From contig NZ_AUMT01000003.1 in the NCBI RefSeq assembly GCF_000430825.1, positions 124,001-188,000 of the forward strand: a DNA stretch of 64,000 nt. The letters run 5' to 3'. The notes under the pieces are model-generated. The model was not told the DNA's origin, did no database searches, and saw only the letters and a program-made list of their open reading frames with translations. This DNA is from Chryseobacterium daeguense DSM 19388. GTDB taxonomy: Bacteria; Bacteroidota; Bacteroidia; Flavobacteriales; Weeksellaceae. Within the stretch, counting starts at the first letter, position 1. The number at the start of each line of letters is the position of its first letter. Below, one piece after another: positions 34,351-42,489 of this stretch. A program made the position numbers and the translations under genes.

Positions 34351-36054
34351 TCAGCTTAAACCGAGCTCTTGTTTTCGCTTTTTAATATAATCCGTTGGAC
34401 GAATCCCATTGATCTCGAAGAAAACCTTTGAAAAATTTTGTCTCGCAACAATTCCACACTCGTCAGCTAAAGCTTCTAATGTAAAATTTAAGTACTTATT
34501 GTTAGTGTTTAATAAATTTGTAATGTAGTTAATACGTAATTCTGCTATGTATTTGTTAAAATTCACCCCCTTATTTTCATTAATATATGCAGACAAGTAA
34601 CGTGAGTTGGTATTAAACTTGGTAGCTAAGGTATTTTGTGTCAAACGCTTCTTTGTAAATTGGAGATCCTTCTCGAACTTCTCCAACTTTGTTCCAATTT
34701 CATCGGACAATTCAGGAGTAAGAAAAGTTTTTCTCATTGAATTGCCAGTTGGTTCATCAACTTTTTTATCCACAACTATATTGTTACCTTCCGCAATTCT
34801 TTTTTGAAGTAAATCATACTGCTTTTTTATTTTCTGATCTTTTACATATTTAAAAGTAAGAACTGTAAATGCAACTGATCCCGTTAAGATTAGAATATTT
34901 GCAAACCACATATTATTTCGAGCTGTTTTCTCAATATTTTCTTTTTCCTTCATCAAAGTACTTCGGTCGTAATTCTTATGTAATTTACTTGATAAATAAG
35001 GGTAATCTTTTGTAATTAAACTATCAGCTTTTAAAAGCTGATTAGTATAATAAAGCTGTCTATTAAGATCTTTGTGCTTATAATGGGTAATTAAATAATT
35101 GTAACTTCTATAAATCTCGGGAAGGATAAATTGTTGTTTTTCGAAAATTGAATCGATTGCACTGTAATATTTGATAGCATTTGGTACCTGATTTCTTGCT
35201 TCAGAAATCTTTCCTAGATAATAAAAGATTACGGATGACCATGCAAAATCATTTCTTTGCAACAGTATGGGTAGTGCCTGCTCTAAATCTTTTTGTGCTT
35301 CGGTATAATTTCCTTTGTGAAATTTTGAAATACCCTTGCACTTCAGAAAGTAACTGTTTTCAATAAGAAAATCTTGATCATCTTTTGTTAGTTGATATCC
35401 TAATTCACTCAAACTGTCACTTTTTAAAAAATTTTTGAGATAGCGGTTAACTACAGTCATCTGATGCAATGAGTTATAATAAGCTTTTTTATAGTTAAAA
35501 AGTATATTTTCATGCATTTTACTATTCATCTTGGTGCTGTAAAATTCTGCGCAATTCCTAAAATGTTCCAACGCTTCATCATAATATCCCAAATGCTCTT
35601 TTACTATTCCAAGATGATAGACAACTTTATAATGATGGTACTCATCTTTTGAATCCTTTGAATACTCATATGCGTTTAGATATTCGTTCAAAGCCAGTTT
35701 GTATTTTTTTTTATAAAAATAATAAATGATTCCTTTGCTTAAATAGTCTTTGCTGATATCATCGTTATTTTTGTATTTAATACTAATCGCCAGTGCGCTG
35801 TCTGCATACTTCATTTTGTTAGCAAAGTCAAACTGCCTGCCGTCTCTATATCCCTGTATAAGTTTTTGCAAGTTATTCTCCCTTTTAGCTTTATGAATAT
35901 AGACCTTAACAAATGGCATTGCTCGAATGTCATCAATGGTCATTTTTTGATAATTTTCTCTGATCTCCCAGAAGGTCTTCTCTTTTTTTTGTTGTGAAAA
36001 TATCATCTGAGAAAATGCAAAAAAGAAGAGGAGAAAGTAATTTAACTTTTTCAT
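34351..36054 (-). CDS. TPR-containing membrane regulator with AraC-type DNA-binding domain
   Basis: A 567-residue protein. A signal peptide or first membrane helix (about 1-20) is followed by tetratricopeptide-like helical repeats (about 75-345), a transmembrane helix near 378-398 (NMWFANILILTGSVAFTVL) and a C-terminal AraC-type helix-turn-helix domain (about 455-565, with QNTLATKFNTNSRYLSAYIN and ARQNFSKVFFEINGIRPTDY). This design, a periplasmic TPR sensor with a cytoplasmic AraC output, is common in Chryseobacterium and relatives. It is transcribed away from the MauE-type small-protein cluster, with the tandem palindrome operator between them, so it probably controls that cluster. Confidence 0.88.
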   Translation of the reverse strand: MKKLNYFLLFFFAFSQMIFSQQKKEKTFWEIRENYQKMTIDDIRAMPFVKVYIHKAKRENNLQKLIQGYRDGRQFDFANKMKYADSALAISIKYKNNDDISKDYLSKGIIYYFYKKKYKLALNEYLNAYEYSKDSKDEYHHYKVVYHLGIVKEHLGYYDEALEHFRNCAEFYSTKMNSKMHENILFNYKKAYYNSLHQMTVVNRYLKNFLKSDSLSELGYQLTKDDQDFLIENSYFLKCKGISKFHKGNYTEAQKDLEQALPILLQRNDFAWSSVIFYYLGKISEARNQVPNAIKYYSAIDSIFEKQQFILPEIYRSYNYLITHYKHKDLNRQLYYTNQLLKADSLITKDYPYLSSKLHKNYDRSTLMKEKENIEKTARNNMWFANILILTGSVAFTVLTFKYVKDQKIKKQYDLLQKRIAEGNNIVVDKKVDEPTGNSMRKTFLTPELSDEIGTKLEKFEKDLQFTKKRLTQNTLATKFNTNSRYLSAYINENKGVNFNKYIAELRINYITNLLNTNNKYLNFTLEALADECGIVARQNFSKVFFEINGIRPTDYIKKRKQELGLS

Positions 36055-36192
36055 ATGCTATTATTAGAGCCTCACCATCTCAAAATTACAAATTTTGCCT
36101 ATAAATACTGCCTATTTTAGAAGATTACAGTCATTTAAGACACTAAATCTACAGAAGACTGATTAATAATACATTATCATTAAAAATTACAT

Positions 36193-36236
36193 GGTACTAT
36201 TCTAAAATAGTGACGTAACTATTTTAAAATAGTACC
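36193..36236. promoter_or_regulatory. Tandem palindromic operator
   Basis: Two 16-base palindromic units, ACTATTCTAAAATAGT at 36196-36211 and ACTATTTTAAAATAGT at 36218-36233, sit 22 bases apart centre to centre. They are embedded in a larger inverted repeat of 19-base arms with one mismatch and a 6-base spacer. The spacing is about two helical turns, as expected for two dimers bound on one DNA face. It lies between the AraC-type gene and the divergent small-protein cluster. Confidence 0.65.
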
Positions 36237-36329
36237 GTATTGCAGTTTTTTTCTTGTCACTTGCCTAATAACTTTGGCTTAAGAATTCTACATCATCCGA
36301 CGTCGGGATAACCAACAAAAATTATTACA

Positions 36330-36551
36330 ATGAAAAAGTTTATCCCATTTTTAAGCATAGTAACTGGATCAATTTTACTTCAAAACTGTGTCCAGAGAGA
36401 TGAAGATATCATCTCAACCAATAATGAAAAATTTGAAATGAAAACTGATCTACATATGAGATATGATTCGGCAAAAACTGCAGAACAAATATTAGATCCT
36501 GATCCCCCGGTAAGAGATGGAGATAATTGGAGAATAAAGCCAAGCAATTAA
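36330..36551 (+). CDS. Small lipoprotein, first gene of the MauE-type cluster
   Basis: A 73-residue protein with a lipoprotein signal (MKKFIPFLSIVTGSILLQNC, lipobox Cys at about 20) and a short acidic/polar mature part ending in DPDPPVRDGDNWRIKPSN. The family is not one I can name. It lies 94 bases downstream of the tandem operator and 15 bases before the next small ORF, so it is probably the first gene of the cluster. Confidence 0.7.
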   Translation: MKKFIPFLSIVTGSILLQNCVQRDEDIISTNNEKFEMKTDLHMRYDSAKTAEQILDPDPPVRDGDNWRIKPSN

Positions 36552-36566
36552 TCAGATTTATAACCT

Positions 36567-36734
36567 ATGATTCCTCATACCTCCATATCAACTGCCACAG
36601 GCTTACCATGTCCGGAAAGCGGCATCTGGGAAAGTATGGGGAATTTCAAAACAACAATATCCCTGTTTAAAGGTGAACCAATGCCTGACTATTGTGGATT
36701 GAAAATTAAATGGAGACTGATTCAGGTTTGTTAA
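36567..36734 (+). CDS. 55-residue Cys-containing small protein
   Basis: An ATG at 36567 gives a 55-residue ORF. The core runs LPCPESGIWESMGNF, then LFKGEPMPDYCGLKIKWRLI, ending in QVC. There is no signal peptide. The pattern Cys-Pro-x-Ser-Gly-x-Trp...Met-Pro-x-Tyr-Cys-Gly...Trp resembles short proteins found beside similar clusters in other flavobacteria, and also a small domain seen in some secretion-associated proteins. Function is unknown. It fits snugly between the lipoprotein and the MauE-type gene (15 and 18 base gaps), which supports it being real. Confidence 0.6.
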   Translation: MIPHTSISTATGLPCPESGIWESMGNFKTTISLFKGEPMPDYCGLKIKWRLIQVC

Positions 36735-36752
36735 ATTATTAATGTATTAGCC

Positions 36753-38270
36753 ATGAAAAATTTCCAGAATATTTTCGTCAAAATTATTTCCTATTTTTTT
36801 ATTCTATTGTTTATATATGCAAGTGTAAACAAGATTATGGATTTTGAGAATTTTCAGGTTCAGATCGGACAGTCACCACTGTTAAGTGCTTATGCAGGAT
36901 TTGTATCATATGCGGTAATTATTACAGAACTGCTCATCGTACTAATGCTGATTTTTCCAAAAACATTTCTCTTGGGATTATATTCATCAACTGCACTGAT
37001 GACAGCGTTTACGGTCTACATCTATTTAATTTTAAATTATAGTGATTTCGTACCATGTTCATGCGGAGGGATCCTGGAGAAGATGGGATGGACAGAACAT
37101 TTGATTTTCAATATCACAAGTGTAGTGCTGGGAATTGTAGCTGTCTTTTTATATTCAAAGAACGAATATCCACGCAAAACTGTTATTCTATCACTCGTCA
37201 TTTCCAATATTCTAAGTGCGGTCCTTATTCTTTTTTTATTTTTAAGATCAGACTATGTGATTAAGCAGGAAAATAATTTTACACGAAGGTTTTTAATGCA
37301 TCCTGTTCTAAAAACAAAAAGTATTGCTCTCGAAAACAACACGTACTATTTTGCAGGATCTGATAATCAAAAGGTATATCTTGGAAACAGGACCATGCCA
37401 CAAAATCTACTGACTGTCGACTCATTGTTTCAAAAACGACCCAATTTAAAAATTCATCTGGATCTTAAAAAATATCCATATAAAAAGATTGAGGTTAAAG
37501 TCTATGGTAACAATTATTTTATCTACGACGGTACAGTGCCTGTAATATCTAGAGGGCAGTTAAGCCGTCCTGAAACGGAGGTCATCAGTTACAAGGATGC
37601 TTTTTTCAGTCAGATAGAAATTATCAACAGTAATAGAATGGCCATTAGAGCACTGTCATCAACAACTAAAAATCTTACACTTGGTTTATTAACGATTGAA
37701 AAAAATGGAAAAAATAAAGTCCAGTTATTTCCGCAACTTCTGGAAAAACAATCTGATGGGGTATTTGATTCGGACGGTAATCTGTCTTCAGATCCTAAAT
37801 CATCAAAAGTAACTTACATTCATGCTTACCGTAATCAGTTTATTGTGATGGATTCAACAATGAAACTTCAACGGAGGTTATCAACTATTGATACAACAAC
37901 TATTGCCCAGATCAAGGTAACTTCCCTATCCGACGGAAGATTTAAAATGTCTAAACCAGCATTGCTTGTCAATGGGAATGCAAAAATTTTCAACGGACTT
38001 TTATTTAATCCTGCCTACTTAAGAGGCCAGCATGAACCCGTCAAAAGATGGAAGGAAAGCAGAACAATTGATGTTTACAATATCAATAAGCAGGAATATA
38101 TCGGAAGTATTTACATTGATCATTACAAAGATTCTGAGATGTCAGATTTTATAGTTACCGATAAGCACTTGTACGTCATTGCAGGAAATCAGCTCATTCA
38201 GTACCGTTTGACAAATTCTTTGACAAAATATTTTAAAAACGGGGTAGCCGAAAACCGTATCCAAGAGTAG
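36753..38270 (+). CDS. MauE/DoxX-like membrane protein with a C-terminal extracytoplasmic domain
   Basis: A 505-residue protein. Residues 1-160 contain four transmembrane helices of the MauE/DoxX type, with FVPCSCGG (about 97-104) at a membrane edge; such Cys pairs suggest thiol-redox electron transfer, as in methylamine utilisation MauE. Residues about 185-505 form a non-membrane domain of repeated beta-strand blocks, probably a propeller-like fold (FAGSDNQKVYLG, IYDGTVPVIS, YIHAYRNQFIVMD, LYVIAGNQLIQYRL). It is common in Chryseobacterium beside DUF6520 peptides. The natural electron partner is not known; a link to disulphide formation in the neighbouring Cys-containing small proteins is inferred. 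Confidence 0.75.
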   Translation: MKNFQNIFVKIISYFFILLFIYASVNKIMDFENFQVQIGQSPLLSAYAGFVSYAVIITELLIVLMLIFPKTFLLGLYSSTALMTAFTVYIYLILNYSDFVPCSCGGILEKMGWTEHLIFNITSVVLGIVAVFLYSKNEYPRKTVILSLVISNILSAVLILFLFLRSDYVIKQENNFTRRFLMHPVLKTKSIALENNTYYFAGSDNQKVYLGNRTMPQNLLTVDSLFQKRPNLKIHLDLKKYPYKKIEVKVYGNNYFIYDGTVPVISRGQLSRPETEVISYKDAFFSQIEIINSNRMAIRALSSTTKNLTLGLLTIEKNGKNKVQLFPQLLEKQSDGVFDSDGNLSSDPKSSKVTYIHAYRNQFIVMDSTMKLQRRLSTIDTTTIAQIKVTSLSDGRFKMSKPALLVNGNAKIFNGLLFNPAYLRGQHEPVKRWKESRTIDVYNINKQEYIGSIYIDHYKDSEMSDFIVTDKHLYVIAGNQLIQYRLTNSLTKYFKNGVAENRIQE

Positions 38271-38291
38271 GCACAATCAAATTTCTTTATT

Positions 38292-38564
38292 ATGAAAAAA
38301 TTTCTTTTTCCTGTTGTCCTAGTATTAGTGGGCACAGGGTCAGCACTTGCTACCAACGTAGCAAAAAAGAGTAACAAAGCTTTAGTACCTGCTTACAGAA
38401 TTGTGAGCGTAGGAGGAGGACAGTTCCAATGTCAAAATGCTGAGCAACAGTGTAGTGATGTTAATAATGGTATTGTCTGTAAATGGGAAGTTGACGGCAC
38501 TACCGATCTTCATGATGAAGGCTCAGGAACCATGTGTGGAAGCGAACTTTTTCAAATTCCATAA
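38292..38564 (+). CDS. DUF6520-like small exported protein
   Basis: A 90-residue protein with a signal peptide (about 1-20, ending in ALA). The mature part has four Cys (FQCQNAEQQCSDVNNGIVC, then MCGSELFQIP), consistent with disulphides or a redox role. The length and layout match DUF6520-family proteins of flavobacteria, often encoded in runs near MauE-type genes. It is 21 bases after the MauE-type gene and just before a bidirectional terminator. Function unknown. Confidence 0.7.
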   Translation: MKKFLFPVVLVLVGTGSALATNVAKKSNKALVPAYRIVSVGGGQFQCQNAEQQCSDVNNGIVCKWEVDGTTDLHDEGSGTMCGSELFQIP

Positions 38565-38575
38565 TAGAAAGATGA

Positions 38576-38599
38576 GGGACGCTATTGAGCGTCCCTTTT
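38576..38599. terminator. Bidirectional terminator between the small-protein cluster and the S9 peptidase gene
   Basis: GGGACGCT at 38576-38583 pairs with AGCGTCCC at 38588-38595 around a 4-base loop, with T-runs on the plus strand. The right arm lies inside the last codons and stop of the peptidase gene, so one hairpin serves both convergent transcripts. Confidence 0.7.
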
Positions 38600-41074
38600 C
38601 ATTTCCTGATTAATCCAGTCAATATTTTCCTCTTTTTTTAAAAAATAATTCCACCAATCCATTACCTTATTATTAAGGTCTTTGATTTCCTCAGAATCAT
38701 CCTTTAAAGAGTGCTCCTGCTTGTCATACAGTAAAGCCACAGCCTTCTTATCATTTCGCAGCAATCCCATAAAGAAACTCATAGGCTGATCCAAAGGAGT
38801 ATTAGTATCTTTTTTTCCTACCCATATCAAGACCGGTGCACTCACATTTTCCACATAATTGATTGGATTATTACGAAAATACAGGTCTTTATTATCAGAG
38901 TATGGTTCTCCCATCTCAAACTGACCGTTTTCAAACCGCATATAATTGGCAACATTAAAAAGATCGCTGAACGAAAAATAAAAGTGAGGAATATCACCTA
39001 ATGATGCACCTGTAACGTATGCTGCAAAGCGTTTGGAATGAGTAGAGATGAAATTGGTTTCGTATCCTCCTAAAGAATGACCAATCAATCCCAACCGAGA
39101 TGCATCAATATTCGGATGATTTACAATTACATCCAAACCGCTGTTAACACAATCCAAAGCGGAAAGACCTGTTCCTCTCTTATCGAATAGTATATCCGGT
39201 TGGAAAACAAAATAACCATTCTCTATAAGCGTACGTTTGTTAAAGCCAGTATTACCCCAGTCAGGGTAAAGGTACTTGTCTGCACTGCCGGAAAGTAAAC
39301 TGTAGACCTGAACCACCACGGGATATTTTTTCGAGGAATCAAAATCTACAGGATAGGTAAGAACTCCTTTTAAAGCGGTCCCCACACTGTTTTTATAGGA
39401 CAGAATATCCTGTTTCATAAACTTTGATTTCTGATCATGCAAATTTGACTGGTATAATAATTTCTTTTCGGCATCACCTTTTTCAGTTAAATACAAACTG
39501 GCGGCTACATTAAAATTTTCCTCTACAGTAAATATTTTGTTTTTCTTTTTGTCGTATTTAAAGTCTTTTATTTTGTTGGGAGTATAAGGAATTAGATTTC
39601 GTATCTCTCCGTTCAAAAATGTAAAATAGCCGTTATCATTATAATCTGTTCTTTTTACATTTAATACTAGAGGTTTCTTTGCATCGGCACTTCTTTCTAC
39701 AAATTTAAAATTACTTATATGATGGATCAGGTTTCCGAGTAAGTTATGAAAGGTCACTTTTGAATTGTTTGCAACAATAATTTTTTTTGAGCTACCTTTT
39801 ATCAGATCATATCTGAACAAACCATCTGCACATTCAAATAAGGCTGTCTGATCAGATATCATTACTGGATTGGTAAGCTTTTCGGTAGTCACAATATCTT
39901 TTATCTTGTTGAGAAAATGGTCATATAAGATCCACATTTTTTTATCAATACGGTACGCAAGTGTAAATCTGCGATTCTCACTCATGACCAATTCTTCGAC
40001 ATTTTCAAAGATACGTTCAGCCTTATCGGTATAAGTATCATATCTGAATACATTAAAACTGCGATAGCCAGTATAATTGAATTCTTCGTCTGTATGATAT
40101 GCCCAAAGATAGTGGGCATCATTCATCCCGATAAAATCAGAAAAATGACGTGTCGGTATTTCTATGATCTCATCTTTTGAAATGTTCCAGTGTAGGTACC
40201 GATGATGCTTTGTTCCGTCTTTTTTGTCCCGCAGGCGTTTATCTCCACTATACCATACCTCTACCATTTTATCTTTCTGTGGTTGCTGGATATGCTGAAA
40301 ATCAATCAGGAAAGTATCGGAATCATGAATCTCAGATATTTTAACGGATTCAAATCCACTAGAACTGATTTCCTTATTCTTAAATAAATAATTATCTGAT
40401 GTTCTGATTAAAAAAACACTTAATTCTAAATCATCTGCTTTCCGATATTCTTCTGTCAATGAAATGAAATTTTTTGATGGCAGGTACTTTATTGATTTAA
40501 TACCATTGCTCGTTGTATGTATCGTTTTTACAGTTTTACCATTCCATACAGCAATTTCAGAGGTGCTACCATTTTTATAAACCAGATATACTCTGCCGTC
40601 CCCATCCGAAATAAAATCCTGCACTCCTTTTGAAGAATGCAGAAGTTTCCCTTTATAGTCATAGATATTGATATTCTTAGCATGATCACGGAGAACCACC
40701 TGTTTTGACACTGACAGAATTTCTCCACTAATTATTTGATCAAACTTCTTTCTCTTTTTTGACGGCAGATCGATCAGTTCTGCTGTACCATTACCTACGG
40801 CAAATGCGAGATTGTTATTCAGGAATGCAACTTTATTTTTTTTTAGCAAAGTATCTAAAATTATGTTCTCTGATTTTGTATCAAAAATCAAAATTGTATC
40901 TGAATTCTTCCTGTAATATTTCGTTACTGAGGCAAACCGTTGATCATCTGTTACCTGCAAGCCACCTATTGCTGTTGAAAAACGAGACATCCATTGATCC
41001 ATTTCGGCTTCAGTTTTCTGTGCTTTGATCAGGATACCTGAGAAAAGCCATAACAAAAGACAAACGGTTCTCAT
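38582..41074 (-). CDS. S9-family prolyl-oligopeptidase-like hydrolase
   Basis: The best start is the ATG at 41074, which gives a signal peptide MRTVCLLLWLFSGILIKAQ and overlaps the SusD stop codon (TAATG), giving about 830 residues; an upstream in-frame ATG would only add residues inside susD. The N-terminal two-thirds look like a beta-propeller. The C-terminal alpha/beta-hydrolase domain has the nucleophile motif GHSLGGYE (Ser near 660), an Asp in VGKKDTNTPLDQ and a His in KQEHSLKDD, a complete triad. S9 enzymes cleave short peptides, often after Pro or acylated residues. As it is translationally coupled to a SusCD pair, peptide breakdown after uptake is likely. Confidence 0.87.
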   Translation of the reverse strand: MRTVCLLLWLFSGILIKAQKTEAEMDQWMSRFSTAIGGLQVTDDQRFASVTKYYRKNSDTILIFDTKSENIILDTLLKKNKVAFLNNNLAFAVGNGTAELIDLPSKKRKKFDQIISGEILSVSKQVVLRDHAKNINIYDYKGKLLHSSKGVQDFISDGDGRVYLVYKNGSTSEIAVWNGKTVKTIHTTSNGIKSIKYLPSKNFISLTEEYRKADDLELSVFLIRTSDNYLFKNKEISSSGFESVKISEIHDSDTFLIDFQHIQQPQKDKMVEVWYSGDKRLRDKKDGTKHHRYLHWNISKDEIIEIPTRHFSDFIGMNDAHYLWAYHTDEEFNYTGYRSFNVFRYDTYTDKAERIFENVEELVMSENRRFTLAYRIDKKMWILYDHFLNKIKDIVTTEKLTNPVMISDQTALFECADGLFRYDLIKGSSKKIIVANNSKVTFHNLLGNLIHHISNFKFVERSADAKKPLVLNVKRTDYNDNGYFTFLNGEIRNLIPYTPNKIKDFKYDKKKNKIFTVEENFNVAASLYLTEKGDAEKKLLYQSNLHDQKSKFMKQDILSYKNSVGTALKGVLTYPVDFDSSKKYPVVVQVYSLLSGSADKYLYPDWGNTGFNKRTLIENGYFVFQPDILFDKRGTGLSALDCVNSGLDVIVNHPNIDASRLGLIGHSLGGYETNFISTHSKRFAAYVTGASLGDIPHFYFSFSDLFNVANYMRFENGQFEMGEPYSDNKDLYFRNNPINYVENVSAPVLIWVGKKDTNTPLDQPMSFFMGLLRNDKKAVALLYDKQEHSLKDDSEEIKDLNNKVMDWWNYFLKKEENIDWINQEMKRDAQ

Positions 41075-42450
41075 TAGTATCCTGTATTTTGAGGGTTCAT
41101 ATTGGGGTTCATTAACAGTTCCTTCTGCGGCAGAGGCCAAACTTTATGAAAGTCTTTCCAATTTGGCTTAGTCGTTTGTAAGGTATTCAACTGCCCTGCT
41201 CTTTTCAGATCTATAAAGCGGTGACCCATTTCCGTAAAAAACTCTTTTCTATTTTCTTTCAGAATTTCATCCAAAAGAGTGTTCTGTGAAACTGAACTTG
41301 CCAAAAGGGGTTGTGCTGCCCTCTGTCTTATAGGATTGATGTAAGGAAGCGCTTCCGCAGTCTTATTTTGTTTAGCCAAAGATTCAGCTAAAAGAAGATA
41401 AGCCTCTTCCAGTCGGAAAACGATAGAGTTTTCCGTTGTATTAGCAGATCTTGCTTTATATTTTTCTGCACGGTACCAGGTCGTTCCTGCTACGATAACA
41501 GCCGCCATCCAATGCTGTTTACGGAGATCACCGGTCTGGAATGAACTGACAAGAGCCGGAGACAAGGACATAGAAGAAGGTGCTACATTGGCGAAATAAT
41601 AGAGGGTAGCTTCTCTGACAGGATCACCACTGTTCTTTGGTTTAAGTTGCCAGATAATATGCGTTCCTGATTTTAGAAAAACTTTTGTAATATCATTCTG
41701 AAATTGGTACAGAGGACTTTGAATGACGGCTTTTAAATTACTTTCAGCTTCAGCATATCTTGATCTTTGCATCTGAACTTTTGCCAGCATCAGTTGAGCC
41801 GTTTTTTTGTTAATAAAAATCCTTTCTGCAGAACGGTATTGATCCGGTAATAGTTCTACTGCCTCTGTAAGATCTGATTCAATGCGCTGTAAAACCTCCT
41901 CAGAATTTGTCTTGGTAATGGATTGATTGATCTGATAATTAGTGGTAACTGGATACGGGATATCACCATAGATTTGCTGCAGATAAAAAAAGAGCAAAGA
42001 ACGAATGGTCAAAGCTTCCCCTGTCATTCTGTTTTTTTCAGCAGCTGATATAGAACTTGAGCTATTCAGTCCTTCAATTATTGAATTGCTGACATATATT
42101 TTCTGATAGGCTGCAGACCATACTGAACTTACAAATTGATTGGTGTCTATCAAAGTATTATTGGAAATCTCGGGAAGCCCGTTGGTAGCGTTGACTGCGT
42201 AGTACGTCAAATCATCGGTGTAAAGACTCAGAATTCTGCCACTCTGATCTCCTGCAATCGGCGAAGCTTCCCAAAGTCCGGCGTATAAACCCGAAAGTAC
42301 CGAATTAGCAGTTTGGGCATCCTGAAACACTGTTTCAGACAGCATCTGATTTTCCGGAAGATCTACTTCCAGCATTTTTTCGCACGATATCAGTGTAGTC
42401 AGAATGCAAAGCACTGCTATTGCTGTTATTTTATTAATATTTGTTGCCAT
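41074..42450 (-). CDS. SusD/RagB-family outer-membrane lipoprotein
   Basis: A 458-residue surface lipoprotein. The signal ends in a lipobox, ILTTLISCEKMLEVDLP. TPR-like helices and the SusD pattern (AQTANSVLSGLYAGLWEASP near the start; LLFFYLQQIYGDIPYPVT; LLASSVSQNTLLDEILKENRKEF; FIDLKRAGQLNTL) are clear. It forms the lid of a SusC/SusD nutrient-uptake pair and lies 39 bases downstream of the SusC gene. The linked hydrolase is a peptidase, so the cargo is probably a peptide or glycopeptide rather than a sugar. Confidence 0.93.
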   Translation of the reverse strand: MATNINKITAIAVLCILTTLISCEKMLEVDLPENQMLSETVFQDAQTANSVLSGLYAGLWEASPIAGDQSGRILSLYTDDLTYYAVNATNGLPEISNNTLIDTNQFVSSVWSAAYQKIYVSNSIIEGLNSSSSISAAEKNRMTGEALTIRSLLFFYLQQIYGDIPYPVTTNYQINQSITKTNSEEVLQRIESDLTEAVELLPDQYRSAERIFINKKTAQLMLAKVQMQRSRYAEAESNLKAVIQSPLYQFQNDITKVFLKSGTHIIWQLKPKNSGDPVREATLYYFANVAPSSMSLSPALVSSFQTGDLRKQHWMAAVIVAGTTWYRAEKYKARSANTTENSIVFRLEEAYLLLAESLAKQNKTAEALPYINPIRQRAAQPLLASSVSQNTLLDEILKENRKEFFTEMGHRFIDLKRAGQLNTLQTTKPNWKDFHKVWPLPQKELLMNPNMNPQNTGY

Positions 42451-42489
42451 TTCTTTTTGTTTTAATAATTCAAATTCAAAATCATTTAA

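Noticed and set aside
41075..41140. Upstream start for the S9 peptidase
   Set aside because: The extra 22 residues lie inside susD and do not look like a signal peptide, whereas the ATG at 41074 begins a good one.
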